A stretch of 64,000 nucleotides of DNA from Cloeon dipterum (Eukaryota > Arthropoda > Insecta > Ephemeroptera > Baetidae), in NCBI RefSeq assembly GCF_949628265.1, contig NC_088786.1:39081681-39145680 (forward strand), read 5' to 3'. Made by a program: the position numbers and the translations under genes. Positions 54,820 through 64,000 of the stretch are shown here, piece after piece. A model generated the notes under the pieces. The model did not search any database and had not been told where the DNA came from. It saw only the letters and a list, made by a program, of their open reading frames with translations. The stretch's first letter is position 1. Each line of letters opens with the position of its first letter.

Positions 54820-55703
54820 TCTCCGAGAGGAGGATATTTCGATATGCACGACTGAACCTTGGTGCTGCTCGCTTTGAAATGATTGCTATTTTTGTGCCTG
54901 TCAGTCTCCTCAATAACTATTCCACTTATTCCACATTCGGGGAGATATTTTTCCTACTCTGCTCCAAATCCGTGGAATTCTTAACATGTTTCATGATTTC
55001 CTGGAATGCTGTCCAAACTCTTACAATTCGTAAATTTACTTTCCTAATACATATTAATAGTATAAAATCGCTCAAGTCGAATTTTGTCCAATCATTGAAT
55101 GAAATTTTTGAACCAGAGTCGCATTTAATCTTCAAAAAATGCATCTTAAAATTATCCTTCTGATTCCAAGCATTAATTATTCTGGGAATTACGATGATTG
55201 GACTCTGGGCTGACACAAAGGGTAAATGATCCTGTATATAAACGATAATACAGTGAGTGGAGGTCCATTACTGGGCTTTTCGCGTGCCACGCGCGTTACT
55301 ATAAAGTGTATTGCTGGTTTATCCAATTATTAACGATCCACAAGACACAATTAGTACAAGTAATGCAAATTATACGTCACAATATTGACGAAAACTTGCT
55401 TCATTTCGTGCATTTTCACGTGAACGTACTCCACCGGACGCCATATCTGCGCGTCGCACGAATCTGGCCCCCCGCTGGTTATTTCATTTATTATGCCGAG
55501 TTCCACAAGAGCCAATGCATTGAGTAAACGGGACAAGGTGCCATCCGCTTGTCCTCCAATATTCGAAATATGGAAGGAATTTTAAAAATTGGACTCACGC
55601 CAGAGACGAAAAATAACAGAGACACAATATTCCCCAACACTCTTATTCGAGCAGCACCTGGGTTCAGTTATTGAGAGCATTCCCGCATCCAATTTATTTC
55701 GAA
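54820..55703. other. Divergent spacer between two family B genes, with a dispersed repeat
   Basis: Shared upstream region of the minus-strand gene at 54819 and the plus-strand gene at 55704. It includes the repeat copy at 55335-55485 and, at about 55555-55600, a block (aatatggaaggaatttt, actcacgcca) also found upstream of the gene at 58415. Confidence 0.5.
55335..55485. repeat. Dispersed repeat, rearranged copy 2
   Basis: The first part (gacacaattagtacaagtaatgc to tttcacgtgaac) matches copy 1 at 46909-47125 directly. The second part (about 55430-55485) matches the start of copy 1 only after reverse complementing, so the copy is internally inverted. Confidence 0.6.
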
Positions 55704-57430
55704 ATGGATTTGGACCAGGCGATTCAGGCAATGAGATTGAGCGGAGTACCTAGTGAAGTGTGCAAAGAGTATCGTAGGATGATGAAGTCGAAAAGTATGT
55801 ATATTTTCTAATATCAATTGATATAAATTATTTTAAATCTGGAATTTTCAGAAGCCAGTCTTGAAAAGATTAAGGAGTTTGTGCGCAGCAAGTGGTTGGT
55901 TCGCGAGGACTCGTCGAAAATCTTTGAGGCGATGAAAGATTTTTATGGACGAGTAAGGTGTGAAGAAATAGAATTCAATGATTATTTTGAAATGTATCCT
56001 CAAGAGCCGGAATTTGGGTTGAAGGTATTTCAAGAAATCACTCTTATTATGCGCGTTTATTAATTTAAAAATAAATCTTACTTAGATGCTCCATCTGATC
56101 ACTTGCACGCAAGCAACGACGCTCTTGAAATTTTCATTTTTCTCAATGCAAGAGAATGATTTGGATTCTCTGCCGAGATTGGAGGAATCAATTTGGGGCG
56201 AAATCGCCAAGTTGCAGAATTTAAAAGAAATAGTTATAAACAAACGCTGCCTCACTCTCGCGGACGTAACGGAAATGTGCAGCAACATGCCGCAATTGCG
56301 AAGTATTAATGTTTTGATCGATACCAAGAGTGACCTGCCAATCGATAGTGAGGGGTTTGCTAGCAAATTTAGCAACACCTTTGCCAGAATCGAGAAATTT
56401 CGCTTTGAACCAGTAGGAGACAAGAATAGCAATGAAAGATTTTTGGAAGAATTGACAAACTTCTGCATCAAGAATTTGGCAAACCTAGTTTTTGTTGGCT
56501 CTGAGGTCTGTTTTAGTGACATGTCCCAATCCATAATGGAGATGAAAAAGGAGTCTAAACTGAAACATTTGAAAATATATGCCTGCAATCTGGAAGAAGC
56601 TGCTGAGAATTTTGATAAGTTTCCTTCAGTCGTAACTCTTGAGGTAAATTAAAAATTCAGTTGTCTATACAAATCAACAAAATATGTTAATTATTGTGGA
56701 TGTTTAATTTTCACTAATGACCCGTCGGTACCATTCCTTTGTACTTTCTTAGATTTTGTTTGATGCGGATAGAGACGATCCTGGTGACCGTCCTCTGAGC
56801 AAGAAGGTAATGAAGTCTTTGGAAAAGCTCACGGATTTGACCGTACTGGAATTCGATGATTTGATGTCATCCGTCAAACTGGAAAACTTCTTGCGTGTCT
56901 CAGGAGTGCAATTGGAGCATTTAATTTTTGAATACACGAACGATAATCCAATGATTATCGATTTGAATCTGATTAGAGATATGTGCCCCGATTTGGTAAT
57001 TCTTGAATTGCATATGACCGACGTTGATCTGACGAGTGACTCAATGGCTTCTTTTACGTCACTCCGTGAACTGGAGATCGACTTCTTTTCCTCCGTCTCC
57101 AGGCAAGGATTAAATTTTAAATAATTAAAATTTAACTAATAATTTTATTTCAACAGGAATTTGCAGCTTTCAAAGCTTTTGGAGCCACCCGTTTTGCGGA
57201 CAGTGCGATTGAGCGGCGTTAAGGTGACAAGACAAGAGTTGAAAAACACGATTTCATTGATTGAAAGGAAGAAAATTCTAACACAAATTAAATCGCTGAC
57301 TCTGCAGTTGAAGGACGATGTTGCTCCACGAATGAAAAAGGCCATGGAATGTGAGTTAGGAAAATTGGAGAGGTTGGTGCTAAAAAATGGAGAAAATGTT
57401 GTTGTACAATGTCAATTTTTAAATGAGTAG
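55704..57430 (+). CDS. Family B LRR-like protein, 481 aa, copy 2
   Basis: Exons are 55704-55794, 55852-56024, 56086-56643, 56753-57102 and 57157-57430; the frame closes. It starts MDLDQAIQAMRLSGVP. Leucine-rich segments include LQNLKEIVIN, MPQLRSINVL, SKLKHLKIYA, CPDLVILELH and PVLRTVRLSG. The last intron is GC-AG (AG/gcaagg). It is a close paralogue of the gene at 58415-60544. No targeting signal or catalytic motif is present. Intact as read. Confidence 0.82.
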
Positions 57431-58414
57431 CTCTTTGGCAATTCATCTACAGAAACAGTAAATTTGTTTTGTAATTTCTTGTGCTGTTTTGTAGATTCTC
57501 TGAAAAAACTTAACCATGTAGCGTGTAGGTTATCTTAACAATTAAAAATCAACCGAGCTTTAAAAATCCTAAATTCTTATAGTTCTTTAAAGAGGAATTA
57601 TTGCATCTGATCTGTAAATCACGAGTCGTAGATTTTTGGATATTTTAGATTGTAATTGCATGAATAAAGAAGGATAGTCACCAACGTTGGTTAAAACATT
57701 TAATTTAATCATTCCCTTGAAGCACCTATAATTCAAGAATCGGTGCAAAAGTGATTTTGGCAATTGTTTGTCTTATATGGAGCGGTTGGAATTGTTCATA
57801 GTTCAACAAACACTTAAATATATGATATATTTATTAACTATTGAAATGTTGTAAGTTGAATTGTATTTCTAGACCGCGGTTACAGTTTTTTTACTATATC
57901 TTCCACGTTGTAAACTTTATGTTATTCTTGAAAATACAACAAATTTATTTTTACATGAAAAACAAGCTAAGCTCCAAATAGCTGAAATTTTGCGAGAAAT
58001 AGTTTTATAGACGCTCATCTCCTATACGAAGGAATTTCAAGATTCTATGGGGAAATTTCCTTTATTGTTGAATCCGAAACCCGATAAACATAGAGTTGAA
58101 CGGAACAATTCATGGCATTCGCTGGCCCTCATCGGTTGTTGGAATTCATCCGAAATATGGAAGGAATTTCAAAAATTATAGATTATTCACGCCATGATTC
58201 CACGCATGAGTATATAAGAGTATTCTGACACTAAGGAGAGTAACAGCATCCAGAGTCAACAACAGAAGGGAAGGGGTGGGGGGCGACAACCAGTGAACAA
58301 GCGACGTCACCCCCACCCCCATCCCCTCTTTAGGTGGATCTGCGGCTGCTCTTTCGCACTTTGGATCAAGCAGCACGAAGGTTCAGTTGAGCTTTTCCGC
58401 ACCTGATTTTCAAC
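57431..58414. other. Spacer with relic family A exon 2
   Basis: At about 57981-58135 on the plus strand a decayed family A exon 2 is visible (gctgaaattttgcgag, atggggaaatttcc, gttgaacggaacaattcatgg), with frameshifts and stops. The rest is the promoter region of the gene at 58415, including a run of gcaccccc-like sequence at about 58270-58330. Confidence 0.55.
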
Positions 58415-60544
58415 ATGAATAAGCTGGCCAAGATGATTCATGCAATGAGATTGAGCGGTGTACCAAGAAAATTATGCGAAAATTATGCTTGGCTGATCAA
58501 GTCAAAGGGTAAGTATACAGAAATATAAATATTATATACTTAAAATATTATGAACATTTTCAGAAATCACTCACAAAAATATTAGGATGTATTTTCGCAA
58601 GTTGTCTGCTTGCGTGGACTCGTCAAAAACCTTGGAAGTGCTGAAGGATTTATTTGGTCGAATAACGATTATTAGAATAAGATTCAACGAAGTTTTTGAA
58701 CTCTATCCGCAAGATCCGGACTTTGCGCTCAAGGTATTTAAAGTTTGCGATATCATTACTTGCATTATTTATTGATTTAAAATATCCTAGGTGCTCCAAC
58801 TGATCGCTTCCACATACTCAACATCGCTCTCATGTTTTACAATCTACTCAAGAGACGAAAATATTTCGGAGTCTCTGCCAAAATTGGAGAAGGAGATGTG
58901 GGGCGAAATCGCCAAGTTGCAGAATTTAAGAGAATTATCTATAAACAAATTCTGTATCACAATCACGGACTTAATGGAGATGTGCCGCAACATGCCAAAA
59001 TTGGAAAGCATTGAAATAGTGATAGATTCTAAGAGTCGCCTGCCAGTCGATAGTGAGGGATTTGCTAGCAAATTTAGCAACGCCTTTGGCCGCGTCCAAG
59101 AATTTTTATTTGATCTAACGGTGAGAAAGGATGTTTTTGAAGCTGACTGGTCTGCGGATGATTTGATAAACTTCATCATCAAGCAATTGCCAGAACTTGT
59201 TCTCGTCGGATCTAACAATTGGAATAGTGACATGTCCGTTGCGTGCATTGAGATGAAAATTACGTCAAAACTAAAACGTTTGCAATTAACTGCATTGAAC
59301 CTGGAAGAAGTTGCTAAAAACTTCGATAAATTTCCTTCAGTCACGTCTCTAACGGTAAGCGTTTTAATTTACAACATAAACCTATACTAACCAGCGCGTA
59401 CCAGATTCGTGCAACATTCAGTTATAGCGCGAAAAAACGGTCAACTTGAAAATTCGCGAAAAGAAGCAAGTTTTGGTCATTATTGTGACATAATTTGCAT
59501 CGATTAAACTAATTTTGTTTTTTGGATCGTAAAAACAAACTCTTGACACTCGCACGGCAATCCAAAGAGAGCTTTTTCTTTCCATCATTCAGACGCCATC
59601 TTGGATCTGCGCAGTGGGAACCAATTTTATCGCACATCTGGCCCTCGCTGAACCTTACTAAAAAGTTTTTTCTAAATGGAATCATTCGAACTGTCAATTA
59701 ACAGCCGTAATTAATCCACAGGATAATCGAACAACTTAACGATGTCGATATCAAAATAACAACATATATTAATCCATTCTAGAATAATGATTGCTATTAG
59801 TTTTACATTCGATTTTTTTCTTTTTTAGATTGTGTTTGATTCCGAAAAAGACGATGACAACCACCCGCTGAGCAAGGAGGTAATGAAGTCTTTGAGAAAA
59901 CTTGAGAAGATTACTTTGCTGGAAATCTTTGATTTGATGTCAACCGTCAAGCTGAAGAACTTCCTGAAGGTCTTTCGAAGGAATTTGAAGCATTTAATTT
60001 TAGATTATACCAAAGTTGATCCTTTGATTATCGATTTGAATCTGATTAGAGATATGTGCCCCAATTTGCGAATTCTTGATTTGCATGCGACCGACATCGT
60101 TGATCTGATCAGTGACTCCATGGCCTCTTTCACGTCACTTCGTCAACTGGAGATCATCTTCTTTTTCGATTGCAGGCAAGGATTTAAATTAAAAATATTT
60201 AACTTTATACTGATAATTTTTATTTCAGCAGAGATTTGAACCTTTCTTGTCTGTTGGAACCACCAAACTTGCGAATTGTGCAATTGAGAGGCTTTTGGGT
60301 GACAGAACAAGAGTTTGAAAAGACGATTGAACTGTTTGAAATGAAGAAAATTTTAACAAAAATTGAATCGCTGGATCTGGAGTTGAACGACGATATTGAT
60401 GCACAAAGCAAAATTTTTTTTGAAAGGGAATTTGAAAGATTTGCACATCTATTGCAAGAAAAGAATGTTATCAACCAATTTGGCTTTTTAAAAAATTACT
60501 TTGGCATGTCGTCCATAGAACTGTTAAATTTCCAGTCCCTGTAA
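58415..60544 (+). CDS. Family B LRR-like protein, 495 aa, copy 3
   Basis: Exons are 58415-58508, 58564-58733, 58791-59354, 59829-60175 and 60232-60544. Intron 3 is 474 nt, enlarged by an inverted copy of a dispersed repeat (59455-59650). The last intron is GC-AG with a tandem acceptor (cagcag), so one amino acid may vary. The start MNKLAKMIHAMRLSGVP and segments such as LQNLRELSIN, MPKLESIEIV, SKLKRLQLTA, CPNLRILDLH and PNLRIVQLRG follow the paralogue at 55704-57430. Intact as read; function unknown. Confidence 0.82.
59455..59650 (-). repeat. Dispersed repeat, copy 3, inside an intron
   Basis: The reverse complement matches 46909-47125, including ttggttc, actgcgcagatccaagatgg and cgatccaaaa. 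It accounts for most of the extra length of intron 3 in the gene at 58415-60544. Confidence 0.75.
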
Positions 60545-61501
60545 AAACATTTCCATAGTAGATAATCTTAGAAATTAAAAACAACGAGCTTTGCAGAGCT
60601 TTTCTTAGATATTAGTCGATGATTTATATACTTCATCTGTAAATCTTGTGCATGCCGCATTTCTAGTTTTTAGACTTAATTGATTGTAACCTGCATGAAT
60701 AAAAAGGAAAATCCCACGAGGCATATCATATTTTATTTTCCTACCCCTTAAAATTTCTAATTCAAGAACCGCAATTGGCTAAATCAACCTAAAAACACAT
60801 TAATCATATTTAGAGCAATGTTTCGGCAGAAATCAATGTATATAATCGCCAAATTTAAACAAATTAAAAATGGAAAAGAAGGCTATGAACAAAATTAATA
60901 TCGTTAAAAACAAGTAAAATATCGGCAAAGTTAAAAAATTAAAACAACGCATAATGTAGAAGTATTTTTTTAAAGAAAACTGCAGATACGTTTATCAAAA
61001 ATTTAATTAATTTTATTATTGATCGAAGGTTTTTTCAAATAGAAATAGAAAATAGGTGGAATTTCTAGAATTTATGGATGTATTTCCTTTATTATGCTGA
61101 GTTGAGCAGAATAATAATGACGAAGGTTGTTGGAAAAAGCGTCCAATAATAAAAATTAAAATTCACACCTCATATGCCATAGGAACGAAATAACATAGAC
61201 AAATTTCACGAATGTGATTAATGCTGAATGTGAATTCAGATTATTTTAGGCATCTTTTTAATGAATTTATCTTTAACCAATTTATAAATGTTACAATATC
61301 CTGAATAATAAACTTTTTAAAATATTGGCCAACTCGTTGAGCCCTTTTAAATAAGCAATTTTTTACCTCTCTATCGATAGTGGATAGACCAAAAGATAAA
61401 AACTCATATGCAAAAGAAAACACGTTGGGCTTCAAACTATTAATTAAAACAAAAATCAAACAAACAAAAAATTTGATTGAAATAACAATATAGTGGGATT
61501 G
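60545..61501. other. Spacer with a faint relic of family A exon 2
   Basis: At about 61055-61125 a stretch resembling family A exon 2 (gaatttctagaatttatgg, atttcctttattatgctgag) is present in decayed form. No other coding sequence is seen. An aataaa follows the upstream gene at about 60699. Confidence 0.4.
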
Positions 61502-63441
61502 TTATTGAAATTCCAACAGGTAAAGTAGACTGCGCATACATTCATCAAAAATTCTATCGTCTTTGCGTATTGCGCATGTGACAAAAGGATCTTGAAAATC
61601 GCCCTGCCTGCCAACTCTGCAAACAGTAATTCATTAAAGCGATTTCATCACAGAAATTTGCAAAATTGCGTACTTGAGTTCAGACAATTTGGGAAGATAT
61701 GCGCACGCGCTCTTCAACAAATTTGTCAAATCTTCGAAGTTTTCGTTGGCATTGGTATTAAGATAGAAGTGAAACGTGTGCAGTTGGGATAAAATTTTCT
61801 TCTGTTGGATCAAAGAGTTGAGTCCAATCAGGTCTTCTTTGTTGAAACGATCTCCTTCGAGGACAACTTTTTCCAGCTTCGGCGCAGACAAAATGTTGGA
61901 CAAAATCATGGCATCATTCTCATACGTGGTGAGCACACCGCCGTATCTATATAGATGTTTTCCGAATAATTTAAAAAATAGAAATACAAATATTTTACCT
62001 TATGTCAGTCAATATCCATTCTAGTTGTTTCAGCTCCGTAAAGAACTCAATCGGCAATGTGGATGTTATCAAACAGATTCTGTTGAGCGACAACTTTTCA
62101 AGCTTCGGGCAGAATTTCAAGATGGTTGCCATATCGATTTTAAAATCATTGCGTAAAAAATTTTCGCACGACAAATATAGCGTTTGCAGATTTCGTCCAT
62201 ATTTTTTCAAGAACCTCTCGAGAATGATTGAATCGCTCTCTCCAAAACTAAATAATAAATTTAGCTGTGTGATATGATCAAATTGCGGTAGAGACGCTGC
62301 TTCCAGAATTTCGTTTTGTTTATCCAATTTAGCCTAAAAAAAGAATAAGTTGTTTGCATGATTAAAATAGTATACAAGTTCAACTACCGTGAGGCACGAG
62401 ATGTTTGGAAATAAAACGGGAAATTCCTGAAATTCCTCTAGGCGAAGCTCATTTCCAGCAAGATGCGCAAAAACGTGTTGCTGACATCGTTGACAAGATA
62501 TTTTGGGAATCGACCTCCTATTATTTCTCCGTCGCCAGTGGAATTTAAGCTCGTCAACTTCATTTTCCGGATCATGTTGGTCGGAAAGTTCAGCATTGGC
62601 GAAGATCAATTCTTTCACGTTGCAGAAACTGTCGGTGAAGACTTTTGGAGCGAGATATGAAGAGTCAATCGTTGGGACATGCAGCTGGTGCAGATTTGGC
62701 AGCTTTCTGCTAATTTTGAGCAGCTGATTTTTCTTGAAACAGTACATATCCACGCGAAGAGTTTTCAGGTTTTGCATTTTCATCAGCAGTTGCAACATTT
62801 TCGGACTGACAGGCGTCATTACTTCTACACGGCTTTTTGCAAATGGATTGTTTTGCTTTATGATTAGTGTCTCAACTTTCGGAGCAAGTAATTCAATCCA
62901 TTCAAGCAACTTGACGCAACACTCGGTTGCCTAAAATTAGATAATGTTGTGTACGCATGATCATCGTTGTTTAAGAAAATTTATAATTATTATTAATTAT
63001 ACCTTTTTGAGAGTGGTAACTTCTGTTCCTTCTTGATCCATGTATCGTTTTGTTTTAAACCGACCAGGACAGACGAATGACATTATTCCGTTCAACTCAA
63101 TGTATCGGGTCCGGGAGCTCAGCAAAAAAGGAAAAATGCCCACCAAATCATAAATTTCCTCCGTTTTTCCATTGTCGTCTATATTCTTCCGCATCATGAG
63201 CGTCTGTAAAATTTTTTCTCGTAAAACGCCAGCTGTAAGATACTTTTGTCATATTTTAAGGTCATTTTAGAAATCTATACTCACGCAAGCTTTTGAGCTG
63301 CTCCAGCCGATCATCGCTGTCCAAATAAAATCGGACATTTTTCACGATGGATCGAACCGCGAGCGTCTCCAAACCATAACTCAGAGCCCGTAGAGTTCGA
63401 AGCCTTGTGTGGGTCGAGAAGATAAAAGCTTTATCATCCAT
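61502..63441 (-). CDS. Family A LRR-like protein, 550 aa, copy 9
   Basis: Exons are 63441-63285, 63232-63003, 62930-62388, 62333-61999, 61946-61674 and 61616-61502, all GT-AG; the frame closes at 61502. The family start MDD is kept, but exon 1 is diverged (MDDKAFIFSTHTRLRTLRAL). An in-frame ATG exists upstream at about 63567, yet the MDD start matches all relatives. Leucine-rich segments include LPNLHQLHVPT, NLQTLYLSC, CPKLEKLSLNR and APKLEKVVLEG. It stands alone beyond the family B genes, showing that the array continues to the right. Confidence 0.8.
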
Positions 63442-64000
63442 CACGGTGAACGGAGCCTTGCCCCACACAAAAGAACAAGAACTGAAAATACTAATTAGTT
63501 GTCTGCTGACGACAAATGTAGTTAATTTGGGACTAATATATGATTGTATTGTTGTCAAGCCACGCATATATGCAACTTAATCAATTCCTCGAAAGTTAAA
63601 AACACGTTCGTTAGTTGATGAAAACAATTATCAACTGTACGTATTAAAAATCAATCAAATTGACATGGGTAAAACTAGTCAACGACATTTGACAAGATTT
63701 ATACCCTTGTCATGACAAGGATAAAACTAGTCAAAAAGATCTTAGACAAGTTTAAAAGGTGTTGCAATGAGAGGTAGCAGAGACGTGGATAAAGCTTGTC
63801 AATTCGACAAGCTTTATTTCCACAGTCGAATTTACCCATTTTAAATGCGGCTAAGGCGGCCGCAGCCTAGCGTGTGGTGACCAACGTGCAACGGCCGGAG
63901 GTGGGGTGGTAGTCCAACGTACAGTAGCAGCAGCAGTGAAAAGGATAAATAAGCCGTGTCAAATCGACACAATTATTGCCGCTTTTGACAAGTTTAAAGC
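63442..64000. repeat. Spacer ending in a cluster of CTTGTC/GACAAG palindromes
   Basis: From about 63660 the sequence has repeated gacaag words and perfect inverted repeats: ccttgtcatgacaagg at 63705-63720, and taaagcttgtc/gacaagcttta at 63790-63816 with a 5-nt loop. A further gtgtc/gacac pair lies at about 63957. It runs off the window edge, so its full extent is unknown. Confidence 0.6.

Noticed and set aside
53821..55216. Plus-strand open frame of about 205 codons at 54546-55163
   Set aside because: It is antisense to exons 1 and 2 of the family B gene and the adjoining spacer, with no domain or promoter.
63442..63567. N-terminal extension of family A copy 9 from an upstream in-frame ATG
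   Set aside because: All relatives begin at MDD (63441), and the upstream part has no counterpart in them.
1..64000. CRISPR arrays, bacterial operons, tRNA or rRNA genes
   Set aside because: No regularly spaced repeats, Shine-Dalgarno-led operons or recognisable cloverleaf/rRNA sequence were seen; spliceosomal introns show nuclear DNA of an animal.

Overview
The window is arthropod nuclear DNA, most likely from an insect. The evidence is AT-rich sequence, genes built of five or six exons with introns mostly of 50-65 nt, and TATA plus TCAGT initiator core promoters of the kind used in arthropods. No prokaryotic features are present. I cannot name the species.

Two systems occupy it. The first is a large complete Polinton (Maverick) DNA transposon at 16970-36391. 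It is about 19.4 kb long, with terminal inverted repeats of about 1.6 kb and a perfect 6-bp target duplication (accgta). It carries a virus-like module: packaging ATPase, chromodomain integrase, jelly-roll minor and major capsid proteins, a basic core-like protein, an adenovirus-type cysteine protease and a protein-primed family B DNA polymerase. All of these look intact. It also carries several proteins of unknown role, including an eight-exon, 663-aa coiled-coil gene next to the right repeat that I cannot match to any known Polinton gene. Genes on the left half run rightward; the polymerase and the eight-exon gene run leftward.

The second system is a tandem array of leucine-rich-repeat-like genes, into which the Polinton has inserted. 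Family A (six exons, about 550-570 aa) has intact copies at 6735-8719, 11407-13355, 14701-16648, 37096-39053, 39793-41697, 42485-44968 and 61502-63441, and damaged copies at 9017-10975 and 49945-51816. Family B (five exons, about 480-515 aa) has intact copies at 53037-54819, 55704-57430 and 58415-60544. The stretch 38196-53516 is a tandem duplication whose junction, at 48360/48361, fuses a family A gene in frame to a family B gene. The right-hand copy later lost sequence by recombination between paralogous exons and by a deletion ending inside a MITE. The left-hand copy later gained a hAT element flanked by an 8-bp target duplication.

The first 6.7 kb and the spacers between genes hold dispersed repeats, a foldback MITE with AATT target duplications, relic exons and short tandem duplications. 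I saw no rRNA, tRNA or CRISPR. All exon models were read by eye from splice signals and agreement between paralogues; reading-frame bookkeeping closes for every gene called intact.
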